In this document: positions 34,597-44,000 of the stretch, in pieces
How positions within the stretch are numbered: the stretch's first letter is position 1
Layout of the letters: each line of letters begins with the position of its first letter
From: PFJX01 sp964393825
GTDB lineage: Bacteria; Pseudomonadota; Gammaproteobacteria; Burkholderiales; Thiobacillaceae
Length of the DNA stretch: 64,000 nt
Direction of reading: 5' to 3'
Assembly (NCBI GenBank): GCA_964393825.1
Contig: CAYMUY010000003.1
Coordinates: 1-64,000, forward strand
Notes under the pieces: generated by a model
Told to the model about the DNA's origin: nothing
The model's database searches: none
Seen by the model: only the letters and a program-made list of their open reading frames with translations
Translations under genes and position numbers: made by a program

Positions 34597-34924
34597 GTGG
34601 GTCTGGTTGAGGTATGGGCCATGGGCGGCTGGATGGGCTCGGGCTGGTCCTGGGGATGGCGGGTTGGGGCGTTTCGATGCCTGCGGTACAAGATGGCGGA
34701 GTAAAGGCCGATCCTTGCCGAATGCGCGGAATGCTTTTGCAGGGACGGGATACGCCGCTTGTCTTTCATCTTTGTCATGGCTGGGCCGGGCGGTGCGTCA
34801 CGCTTTCCGCTCGAAAATCATGCTGGCAGGCAGTAAAAGCCGCGAATATTAGCACTCATGACCCGCCGCCCCGGCCCCGGTTCGGTTCCTCGTCCGAGAG
34901 GCACCGGCGAGATTTCCCGCTAGA
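34597..34924 (-). other. Intergenic region between RTX protease 1 and tolC
   Basis: The 328-bp region has no convincing gene. Just past the protease stop on the minus strand is a structured stretch (CCGGT...ACCGG enclosing CCTC/GAGG) without a T-run. An extended -10 candidate lies further downstream. The remainder shows nothing I recognise. Confidence 0.5.
34846..34854 (-). promoter_or_regulatory. Extended -10 candidate for tolC-ABC-hlyD
   Basis: On the minus strand TGCTAATAT matches an extended -10 element (TGnTATAAT) with no -35. It would give a leader of about 240 nt before tolC. It sits in the only A+T-rich patch of this intergenic region. Confidence 0.3.
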
Positions 34925-37900
34925 TCAGCCCACCTGGAAATCCGTGAAATACAGCTGGGGTGATCCACTCAATGTGGCGAACTGCACCGCCGCCAGCGCC
35001 CCGGCGCCATCGGCGTCGTAATACAGCGACCCGACCGCCTGGTCGTAGAGGATGCGGTCATCCGCGTCCTGGGCGGTGGCGCCCAGGTGGAAGAAGGCAT
35101 CGCTGCCCGGGCTGCCGCTGAAGCCCATGTCCCTGAAAATCGCCGGCGAGAGCTGGATCCGGTCCGTGCCGCTGGTGAAGTCGGTGATGCTGTCGACATT
35201 GCGCAGGGCGTTGAGCGGGGTGGTGAAGGCGAAAGTGTCACTACCTGCACCTCCGGTCAGAGTGTCATTGCCGGAGCCACCATTGAGGACGTCGTTGCCG
35301 CCGCCGCCGTTCAACACATTGGCGTTGCCGTTGCCGGTGAGGGCGTTGTTCAGGGCGTTGCCGGTGCCGTTCAACGGCTTGGTGCCGAGCAGGATCAGGT
35401 TCTCCAGGTTGTCGCCCAGGGTCCAGTCCACCCAGGCGCGCACGCTGTCGCTGACGTCGCTGCCGGTTTCCTGGATCACGTCGCCCGGGTTGTCCACCAC
35501 ATAGGTGTCGTTGCCGGCGCCGCCGATCAACGTGTCGGCGCCGCCGCCGCCGTCGAGGATGTTGCCGGCGGCGTTGCCGGTGAGGGTGTTGTCCAGGGCG
35601 TTGCCAGTGCCGCTGCTGCGGTAGGCGCCGGTCAGTTCCAGGTTTTCCAGATGGGGGCCGAGGGTCCAGGAGAGTGTGGCGCGGACGGTGTCGTTGCCTT
35701 GGCTGTCGAATTCGACGACCCGGTCGCCGCGGTTGTCGACGATGTAAGTGTCGTCGCCCGGGCCCCCTTTGAGGGTATCCACGCCCGGGCCGCCGTCGAG
35801 AATGTTGGCGGCGCTGGTGCCTGTCAGGGTGTCCGCGCCCGTGCCGCCGCGCGCGTTTTCGATACTGACGCCATAGGCGATGGCGACGACCGAGCCCTGG
35901 AACCCGTATGGATTGATGCTGCCGGCTTCCAGGTTGAGCACGATGTCAGTACCGAGGCCGCTGGCATCGAGCCAGTCGTTGCCACCCGTATCCCAAAGCG
36001 TTCTCACGCTGCCATCGCCGGTCAGGTAATAGGTGTTGTCCGTGTTGTGATAACTGGTGTTCGCCCCGTAGAGCCGCTGGATGGCCAGGATGTCGAGCAG
36101 CATGGGTGTGGCGGTATAGCCATCAGTGAGACTCGACGCCGGGTTGTCGTAGCTCATGGTGGTCTGAACCCTGATGTCTTTGTCACTGATGCCCAGTTCC
36201 AGGAAAGTGGGTCTGCCATTGGCGCCATCGTCGAAGGGATGCTTGAGACCCAGGGCGTGGCCGAGTTCGTGCATGCCCACCCAGAAGCCGGAATCCCCCG
36301 GATTGAGGTACTGCATCTCGCTGGCGTAATCGTCGAGCACCACATCGCCTTCGAAACGGGGATATTCGGTGCGGTTCGAGCCGATCTCGGCCAGGAGTTG
36401 ATCGACATAGACAGGCGAGGGGAACACCCCCAGCCCGGCGGCGGGATAGAGATAGCTGCCGGTGTGGCCGAACGCAATATTGGCGCTGTTGTCGGAGATG
36501 TTGGTGCTTCCTGGGACCTCGACGAAACTGATATTGGCGACCGCTTCCCAGGTGAGCAGGGCCTCCCGGATCGCGTCCTTCGCCGCATCGCTCCAGGGGC
36601 CGCCGGCGACGAAACCATCCTCGATAACGGCGTTGAACGAATAGGTCAGCACCCGTGCGCCACTGAATTGCCAGGCGCTGCCCTGGATCAGGCCATCCAG
36701 CGTGGCGGTGCCGGTCAAGGCGATGGCGTTGGATACCGGTGTGGCCTGATAGCCGCTGCCGAGGTTGCGGGCGGAGAGGGTGTAGGTGCCCGGATCGTTG
36801 CCATTGTGGTCTTGCGATTCGACCGACAAATAATACGAGCCACTGGCCGTGGGGATATAGGTCAGACGCGCATCCCTGCCCAGACCGCCATCCAGGTTGT
36901 TGATGATCCCGGCGCCGCTGCTGTCGCGCAGTATCAGAAGCGGGTCATTGAGCGTGCCGCCCCCGGAATCACGGGCTTCCAGCAGAAACTCGTAGCTGGT
37001 TCCTGCGGTAAGGGTGATCTTCAACCAGTCCTGGTCAGCGGAGCCCTGGATTGTGCCTGTTACCGATGCGCCAGGAGTGAGCGTGCCGGTAGTCGAAATG
37101 CTGCCATTGAAGTCGTCGGTGCCGGCACTTACCGAGTAGGTGCCGATGGTGTTCATGCCCATGGCGGCCAGATAGTAGGTGCCGCTGGTTGCCGACTTGT
37201 AGAAGAGATGGCTGCCATTGCCGCTCACCCCATTTCCCGATTCGTCGAGCAATGCCAGATTGCCACTGGCAAGAGTGCCCGCCCCGGAATCGACGCCCTT
37301 GAGGTCGAAGTAATATTCCGTGTCAGCATTCAGATTGACCTTGAACCAGTCTACGTCGCCGTAGTACTGGATATCGCCGTGGCTGCTTCCCCCTACCGTG
37401 ACGTTGCCGGCGGTCAGCGCGGAGGAGGGGTAATCGTCCAGGCCGGCGGTGAGGGTGTAGGTTCCAGTGCCGTTGTCACCGCTTGCGGCAGAGAGAAAAT
37501 AGCGGCCGCTCTGGGTGGGTGTGTAGGCAAGGAGGGCGTCATTGCTGGCGCCATAGGGTTTGTAGTCTGAAGCCAGCAAATATCCCGCGTTGTCGTGAAT
37601 CCGCAGCGAGGGGATGGCAAGGGTGCCTTGGCCTGAAGCCGTGCCTTGGAGTCCGAATATGTAGGTTCTACCCGCCGTCAAGTCGATTGTTAACCAGTCC
37701 TGATCTCCAACGAACTGGATGTTGCCGGTGGCCGAAGCGCCCGGTTCGAGCGTCGAGGTGGTTGTTGTGCCAGCGACATAATCGTCCGCGCCGAGGTCCG
37801 ACGCGCTGAGGGTGTAGGAGCCGATCGCGAAGTCGGAGTAGTTCTGGCTCTTCGCGGAGACATAATAGGTTCCGCTGGTCAACGGAAGAAAGGTGAGCCG

Positions 37901-40828
37901 TGCATCGCGACCCGTACCGCTGTCGTAATCGAAGTCGTAGTTGAAGGGCAGGTTGTTGTTGTGGGGCAGGCTGTTGCCAACCGCATTACGGATCTGGAGC
38001 GCGGGATCGTCCAGGGTGCCGCCGCCGGAATCCTTGCCCCTGAGGTCGAACCTGTAGATTCGGCCGGCGCTGAGTTCGACACGAAACCAGTCCTCTTCAT
38101 TCGCGATCTGGATGTTGCCGGTGATGGAGTTGCCCGGCACCAGGACGCCGGCTGTGGAAATATCGCCGGCATAGTCATCGGGCCCCACGTCGGTGGCCGA
38201 CAGTGTGTAGGTCCCGGTCGATCCAGAGCCTGAGCCGACGATGTAATAGGTTCCGCCGTTGATGACGTTCAAGCCCAGACGCGCATCGATGCCGGTTCCG
38301 CTGTCGCTGTCATAGGTGATGAAGCCGCCGGCGCTGTCCAGCAACTGAAGATAAGGGTTCTGCAGGCTGCCTGATCCAGAGTCGACGCCTTTCATGTCGA
38401 AAATATAGAAATGGCCTGCGGCCAGTTCGATGCGCAGCCAGTCCTGGTCGCTGGTGAACTGGATATTGCCGTTGATGGTCGCGCCCACCGCTAGCGTGCC
38501 GGTTGTGGCAATACCGCCAAAATAATCATCGACGCCGAGATCGCTGGCCGTCAGGGTGTAGGTGCCTGTCGCGTTGTAGATGCTGCGGGCGGAGAGGTAG
38601 TAAGTACCACTGCTGACAGGGCTGAGGCCGATATGGGCATCGGTTCCCGTGCCGCCTTCAAAGTCGGAGGCCACGAAGCCCTCCGCGCTATCCATGAGGA
38701 ATAGAAAGGGGGCGGACAGCGTGCCGCCACCCGAATCGACCCCCTTCATGTCGAAGGTATATACCCGGCCCGCGGTCAGCGTGATGCGCAAGCAGTCCTG
38801 GTCACCATTGAACTGGATGTTGCCGGTGACCGTGCCGCCAATGGCGAGTGAGGCGTTTGTGGCACTGCCGCTCGGGTAGTCATCGGCGCCCAGGTCTGTC
38901 GCGACCAGGGTGTAGGTTCCCGTGGCGTTGTTGATACCCTCGGCGGAGAGATAGAAGGTGCCATTACGACTCGGGCTGTAGATCAGACGTGCATCGGAGC
39001 CAACTCCGTTGTAACCGGTATCGGCGATCGATGTCGTTGCGCCATCCAGCAGCGCAAGACGGGGATCGGACAGCGTGCCGCCGCCGGAAGCCGCGCCTTT
39101 CAGGTCGAAGGCGTAGATCTCGCCAGCGGTCAGTTCGATGCGGAACCAGTCCCTATCGTTGGGGATCTCGTGCGCGCCCAAGGCCGCGCCACCCACGACG
39201 AGCGTGCCGGTCGTGTCTATGCCCCCGGCATAGTCGTCGCCGCCGATATCGGCGGCGGTCAGGGTGTAGGTGCCGGTTGAAGCGCCTTGGGCAGACAGGA
39301 AGTACGTGCCGTTGGCGGGCGGACTGTAACTGACGCTGGCATACGTCACCACGCCGCTGGAGCCGGAAGTCAAGTAATTGCCCGCGCCATCCAGGAGATA
39401 AAGACTCGGGTTGGACAGCGTGCCAACACCCGCATCCACGCCCTTCATGTCAAAAACGTAATTTCGCCCCGCGGTGAGCGTGATGGCCACCCAGTCCACG
39501 TCTCCAGAGTACTGGATGTTGCCGCTGACCGTGCCACCAACATTGAGCGTGCCGGTCGTGGCGCTACTGCCTGGATAGTCATCGGCGCCGATGTCGGTTG
39601 CCACCAAGGTATAGCTTCCTGTTGAGCCGGAGCCGAACGCGGCGAGATACAAGGTCGCATTGCCGAGTGGGCTGTAGATCAGGCGCGCGTCGGTTCCGGC
39701 GCCGCTGTCGGCATCAAACGCCAGATAATATCCCGCGCCGTCCATCAGGCTCAGGCCGGGGTCTGCCAGCGTGCCGCCGCCGGAAGCCACGCCCATCAGG
39801 TCGAAAGCATAAATTCTGCCGGCGGTCAGGTTGACCCTGAGCCAGTCCTGATCATTGCTGAACTGGATGCTGCCCGTGGCCGTGGCGCCTACCGCGAGCG
39901 TGCCGGCAGTGGCGATGTCGTCCCCGTAGTCGTCGGCGCCAAGATCGGCGGCGGTTATCGTGTAGGTGCCGGTGAAGATGCCGTTCGCGTTGTTGATGCT
40001 CTTGGCCGAGAGAAAGTAAGTGCCGCTGCTGTCCGGGCTGAAGCTGATCCGGGCGTTGCTGGAAAGGCCATAGCCGGTGCTGGAGGCCAGAGGATAGCTC
40101 CCACTATCCAGAAGCTGAAGGTATGTGCCGAGCGGTATGCCACTCCCGGTATCGCCGCCCTGCATCTCGAAGGCATAAACCTGGCCCGCGGTCAGCGCAA
40201 TGCGGAACCAGTCCGCATCGTTGTAGAACTGGATGTTGCCGCTTGTCGTGCCGCCCAACGCGAGTGGGCTGGTCGTGGCGCTGCTGCCGAGATGGTCATC
40301 CGCGCCGATGTCGGAAGCCACCAATGTGTACGTGCCCCCCACCGAATTGCCACCACCCGAGACGTCCAGATAAAAGGTTCCGTCGACGACCGGGCTATAG
40401 ACCAGACGGGCATCGGGGCCAATGCCACTGTCCCAGTCATAGGAAACGTAACTGACTGAGGGATCGAGAAGCCGAAGGTCGGTATCGGATAGCGTGCCGC
40501 CCCCGGAGGCCGCTCCCTTCAGGTCAAAGGCATAAAGCCTGCCTGCGGTCAGGCTGACCTTGAACCAGTCCTGGTCATAGGAGGTTTCGAGTTCCCCGAT
40601 GATGCTGCCACCAACCGATACAGTGCCCGAGGTGGTGGTGTCTGCCGGATAGTCGTCCGCGGTCGTCGACCCGCTTGCCGTCCAGATCAGGCTGTGCTCT
40701 GCAGTGAGGCTGTTCCAGCCAAAATGCGGCGGAGTGGGAGGAGGGACGATGTTCCATGGGCAGGAAGCCGTGCCTGGCTCGCGGTCGTCGCGTTGTTCAT
40801 CGAGAATGGTGTCATTCGAGTTCGACAT
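34925..40828 (-). CDS. RTX protein 1: 11 PPC domains + serralysin-type protease + RTX
   Basis: This predicted secreted zinc metalloprotease has 1967 residues and no N-terminal signal peptide. Residues ~40-1350 are eleven PPC-type (bacterial pre-peptidase C-terminal) beta-sandwich repeats of ~119 residues, each with a DQDWF-like core. An M10B domain follows, with zinc site HELGHALGLKH (36239-36271, His1520 onward) and Met-turn TTMSYDN. RTX calcium repeats (NILDGGGGADTLIGGAGNDTYVVD) come next, then the shared C-terminal cassette ending FATLSGSPQLYFTDFQVG, a type I secretion signal candidate. PPC arrays normally lie C-terminal to a protease, so the order here is unusual. The start has AGG at about ten bases. 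The neighbouring exporter operon suggests its route out. Confidence 0.88.
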   Translation of the reverse strand: MSNSNDTILDEQRDDREPGTASCPWNIVPPPTPPHFGWNSLTAEHSLIWTASGSTTADDYPADTTTSGTVSVGGSIIGELETSYDQDWFKVSLTAGRLYAFDLKGAASGGGTLSDTDLRLLDPSVSYVSYDWDSGIGPDARLVYSPVVDGTFYLDVSGGGNSVGGTYTLVASDIGADDHLGSSATTSPLALGGTTSGNIQFYNDADWFRIALTAGQVYAFEMQGGDTGSGIPLGTYLQLLDSGSYPLASSTGYGLSSNARISFSPDSSGTYFLSAKSINNANGIFTGTYTITAADLGADDYGDDIATAGTLAVGATATGSIQFSNDQDWLRVNLTAGRIYAFDLMGVASGGGTLADPGLSLMDGAGYYLAFDADSGAGTDARLIYSPLGNATLYLAAFGSGSTGSYTLVATDIGADDYPGSSATTGTLNVGGTVSGNIQYSGDVDWVAITLTAGRNYVFDMKGVDAGVGTLSNPSLYLLDGAGNYLTSGSSGVVTYASVSYSPPANGTYFLSAQGASTGTYTLTAADIGGDDYAGGIDTTGTLVVGGAALGAHEIPNDRDWFRIELTAGEIYAFDLKGAASGGGTLSDPRLALLDGATTSIADTGYNGVGSDARLIYSPSRNGTFYLSAEGINNATGTYTLVATDLGADDYPSGSATNASLAIGGTVTGNIQFNGDQDCLRITLTAGRVYTFDMKGVDSGGGTLSAPFLFLMDSAEGFVASDFEGGTGTDAHIGLSPVSSGTYYLSARSIYNATGTYTLTASDLGVDDYFGGIATTGTLAVGATINGNIQFTSDQDWLRIELAAGHFYIFDMKGVDSGSGSLQNPYLQLLDSAGGFITYDSDSGTGIDARLGLNVINGGTYYIVGSGSGSTGTYTLSATDVGPDDYAGDISTAGVLVPGNSITGNIQIANEEDWFRVELSAGRIYRFDLRGKDSGGGTLDDPALQIRNAVGNSLPHNNNLPFNYDFDYDSGTGRDARLTFLPLTSGTYYVSAKSQNYSDFAIGSYTLSASDLGADDYVAGTTTTSTLEPGASATGNIQFVGDQDWLTIDLTAGRTYIFGLQGTASGQGTLAIPSLRIHDNAGYLLASDYKPYGASNDALLAYTPTQSGRYFLSAASGDNGTGTYTLTAGLDDYPSSALTAGNVTVGGSSHGDIQYYGDVDWFKVNLNADTEYYFDLKGVDSGAGTLASGNLALLDESGNGVSGNGSHLFYKSATSGTYYLAAMGMNTIGTYSVSAGTDDFNGSISTTGTLTPGASVTGTIQGSADQDWLKITLTAGTSYEFLLEARDSGGGTLNDPLLILRDSSGAGIINNLDGGLGRDARLTYIPTASGSYYLSVESQDHNGNDPGTYTLSARNLGSGYQATPVSNAIALTGTATLDGLIQGSAWQFSGARVLTYSFNAVIEDGFVAGGPWSDAAKDAIREALLTWEAVANISFVEVPGSTNISDNSANIAFGHTGSYLYPAAGLGVFPSPVYVDQLLAEIGSNRTEYPRFEGDVVLDDYASEMQYLNPGDSGFWVGMHELGHALGLKHPFDDGANGRPTFLELGISDKDIRVQTTMSYDNPASSLTDGYTATPMLLDILAIQRLYGANTSYHNTDNTYYLTGDGSVRTLWDTGGNDWLDASGLGTDIVLNLEAGSINPYGFQGSVVAIAYGVSIENARGGTGADTLTGTSAANILDGGPGVDTLKGGPGDDTYIVDNRGDRVVEFDSQGNDTVRATLSWTLGPHLENLELTGAYRSSGTGNALDNTLTGNAAGNILDGGGGADTLIGGAGNDTYVVDNPGDVIQETGSDVSDSVRAWVDWTLGDNLENLILLGTKPLNGTGNALNNALTGNGNANVLNGGGGNDVLNGGSGNDTLTGGAGSDTFAFTTPLNALRNVDSITDFTSGTDRIQLSPAIFRDMGFSGSPGSDAFFHLGATAQDADDRILYDQAVGSLYYDADGAGALAAVQFATLSGSPQLYFTDFQVG
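34960..35870 (-). repeat. RTX repeats and shared C-terminal cassette, copy 1
   Basis: This region encodes GGxGxD-type repeats, NLENL-type spacers and the cassette NALRNVDxITDFxSGxDRIQLSxxIFRDMGF. Near-identical DNA occurs in the other four protease/foldase genes (about 41066-41950, 45018-46130, 50285-51060, 54050-54900). The first ~260 bp are almost base-for-base the same as at 45020-45283. Boundaries are approximate. Confidence 0.85.
36770..40700 (-). repeat. Array of 11 PPC domain repeats (~357 bp each)
   Basis: Eleven in-frame copies of a ~119-residue unit can be counted by their core: DQDWFKV, DADWFRI, DQDWLRV, DVDWVAI, DRDWFRI, DQDCLRI, DQDWLRI, EEDWFRV, DQDWLTI, DVDWFKV, DQDWLKI. Each ends in a YTLxASDLGxDDY linker. 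Unit 6 has Cys in place of the core Trp. Boundaries are approximate. Confidence 0.85.
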
Positions 40829-40946
40829 GACCTGACCCTAAGTATTGTTCTGTCTTGTGCCGTTCAATTCGGTGGAAGTTGCAATCAACGAACCGCAATG
40901 GGTGTGTGTTGCGCGCAATTGGCAGGTGGGCCTGTCACGCTTGAGA

Positions 40947-40964
40947 CAACATATTAATAAGTTG
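40947..40964. promoter_or_regulatory. Imperfect palindrome in the only A+T-rich spot upstream of RTX protease 1
   Basis: CAACATATTAATAAGTTG is palindromic except for one symmetric position. It lies 119 bp upstream of the start of the 11-PPC protease, between two RTX genes. It could be an operator or part of a promoter; no known regulator site was recognised. Confidence 0.35.
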
Positions 40965-41016
40965 GCCAGGTGCTGAAAACGAGTGTCGGCTGAAATAGTT
41001 ACCGCGTGTGATCGCC

Positions 41017-44000
41017 TCAGCCGACGGTGAAATCCGTGTACACAAGCCAGGGTGTCCCGCTCAATACCGCGAACTGCACCGCCGCCAGCACCCCGGCGCC
41101 ATCGGCGTCGTAATACAGCGACCCGACCGCCTGGTCGTAGAGGATGCGGTCATCGGCGTCATGAGCCGTACCGCCCGCGTGGAAGAAAGCATCGCTGCCC
41201 GGGCTGCCGCTGAAGCCCATCTCCTTGAAGACGGCTGACGAGAGCTGAATTTTGTCTACGCCGCTGACGAAGTCGGTGATGGTGTCGACGTTGCGCAGGG
41301 CGTTGAGCGGGGTGGTGAAGGCGAAGGTGTCGCTGCCGGCACCGCCGGTGAGCGTGTCGTTGCCGGAGGCGCCATCCAGCCAGTCGTCGCCGTCACCGCC
41401 GTTGAGCACATTGGCACCGCCATTGCCGGTGAGGGTGTTGTTCAGGGCATTGCCGCTGCCGTTCAACGGTTTGGTGCCGAGCAGGATCAGATTCTCCAGA
41501 AGGTCGCCCAGGGTCCAGTCCACCCAACTGCGCACCGTGTCGCTGGTATCGGCGCCGGTTTCCTGGATGACGTCGTTGGCGTTATCCACGATAAAGGTGT
41601 CGTTGCCGGCGCCGCCGATGAACATGTCGGCACCGCTGCCGCCGTCGAGGATGTTGCCGGCGGCGTTGCCGGTGAGGGTGTTGGCCTGGCTGTTGCCGGT
41701 GGCGCTGAACGTGTTGGTGCCGAGCAGGGCCAGATGCTCCAGATGGGCGCCGAGGCTCCAGGAAAGGGTGGCGTGGACGCTGTCGCTGCCCTGACCGTCG
41801 AGTTCGACGATACGATCGCCGCGGTTGTCGACGATGTAAGTGTCGTCGCCCGGTCCCCCTTCGAGGGTATCCGCCCCCGCGCCGCCGTCGAGGACGTTGG
41901 CGGCGCTGGTGCCTTTCAGGGTGTCCGCGCCCGTGCCGCCGCGCGCGTTTTCGATACTGACCCCATAGGCGATGGCGACGACCGAGCCATTGCGACCGAT
42001 TGGATTGATGCTGCCGGCTTCGAGGCTCACTGCACAAGTCTCGAGTTGGCTGCCATCCAGCCAGTCCTCGCCGCCGGTATCCCAGAGCGCTCTGACCGCC
42101 CCATCGTCGCGGAGAATGTAGACGTTGTCGCCCTGATGGTAGTGGGTGTTCGCGCCATAGAGCCGCTGGATGGCCTGGATGTCCAACAGCATCGGGGTGG
42201 CCGGATAGCCATTGAGGTAGGTCGATTCCGGCGTGTTGTAGGTCATGACTGTCCAGGCGACGCTGTCCTTGTCACCGAGGCCTGATTCTTCGAAGGTGGG
42301 ACGGGCGTTGCCGCCGTCGTCGAAGGGGTGCTTGAGGCCCAGGGCATGGCCGAGTTCGTGGACGCCAGCCCAGTAACCCGCGTCACCCGCAGTGAGATAG
42401 GTCATTGCCACCCCATAGTCGTCCAGCAGGACGTCGCCTTCCGGGCAGGGATAGTCCGCTCGGGTCAAGTCGATTTCGGCCAACCACAGGTCAGTCTTGC
42501 TCGGGTTGGGAAACATCCCGAGCGCCAAAATGCCGTCCAGGGAGGCACCGGTGTGCCAGAAGGCGAGATCGACGGTGCTTGTCGAGAACGCGCTGGTACC
42601 AGGCACCTCGACGAAGGTGATGTCGGCGACCACTTCCCAGGTGAGCAAGGCTTCGCGAATGGCGTCCTTCTGGCTCTCGCTCCAGCTTCCCCCAAGGTAG
42701 TAGCCGAAATCACCCGGACGGTTGAACGAATAGGTCAGCACAGGCGTGCCACTGAATCGCCAGCCGCTCCCTTCGCACAGGGCATCCAGCACGGGGTCGC
42801 CGTTCAGCGGCATGGCATCGGTCATCGGGGTCGCTTGCCCCGGGCGGCCGAGGTCGCGAGACGAGAGCGTATAGCTGCCGGCGGCGTCGTCATAGACGTA
42901 TTCCGACTCGACCGCGAGGTAGTAGGTCCCGCTGCTTCTGGCGACATGGGTCAGATGCGCGTCCCAGCCCAGGCCACCATCGAGGTTGCTGACGAGCGTG
43001 ACGCCGGCACTGTCGCAGAGGCGCAATTTGGGGTCGATCAGGGTGCCGCCACCGGAGTCCAGGCCCTCCAGAGAAAAGACATAGCGGTTGCCGGCGAGGA
43101 GGTCGATCGCGAACCAGTCCTGGTCGGTGCTGAACTGGATCGATCCGGTTGTGGTGTCGTTGACGCCCAGATGGCTGCGGGTCTTGGTGCCGCCCGCATG
43201 ATCATCCATGCTGGCACGCAGGGTGTAGCTTCCGGTCGGGCCCAAGGATTCCCCCGTCGCCGCCAGATAATAGGTGCCGCTGACACTGGGGGTGTGGGCC
43301 AGTCTTGCGTCGTATCCGCTGCCGCTGTCGAAGTCCTGCCCCAGCGTCAGGCCCGCCGCGTCCAGCAGGATCAGCTTGGGGTCGCGAAGGGTGCCATGAC
43401 CGGACGGCGCGCCCTGAAGATCGAACACATAGGTCGTACCCGCTTCGAGTTCGATGCGGAACCAGTCCTGTTCATTGGCGATCTGGATGTTGCCGTGGAT
43501 GGATTCGCCCGGCATGAGGCTGCCGGTCGTGCTTGTGCTTCCGGCGAAATCATCGGCGCCCAGATCAGTCGCGCGCAGGGTGTAGGTGCCCCCCAATGCC
43601 AGGTGGCCGGCATCCTTGGCGGCAAGGAAATAGGTGCCACTGCTGCTGGCGATAGAGGTCAGGCTGGCATCGTTGCCCGCGCCGCCGCCAGTATCGGTGG
43701 CGATGACGGAGGCATTGCCGTTCAGGAGTTTGAGCGTGGGGTTGGCCAGCGTGCCCGCGCCGGAATCGACACCCTGAAGGTCGAAGGTATAGATGTGGCC
43801 GGCGATCAGTTCGATGTGGAACCAATCCTCGTCACCCTTGAACTGGAGGTCGCCCGAGGCCGTGGTCCCCACGACGAGCCGGCTGGTCGTGGCGGGGCCG
43901 CCGAGATGGTCATCGGCGCCGAGATCGGTCGCGGTCAGGGTGTAGGTGCCGCGCGAGGTTTCAAAATCAATGACAGAAAGGTAGTAGCTCCCGTCGTTCG

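Noticed and set aside
35087..37570. Very long plus-strand frame (827 codons) opposite RTX protein 1, and similar ones opposite the other RTX genes (42328-44070, 50709-52622, 57809-60010, 60134-61321, 62477-63928)
   Set aside because: They mirror the repeat codon pattern of the real genes in GC-rich DNA, have repetitive Ala/Gly/Val/Asp composition, no ribosome sites and no domain match. They are shadows.
36770..40700. Regularly spaced repeats considered as CRISPR or satellite DNA
   Set aside because: Units are ~357 bp, in frame, divergent, and encode a PPC fold with conserved core residues.
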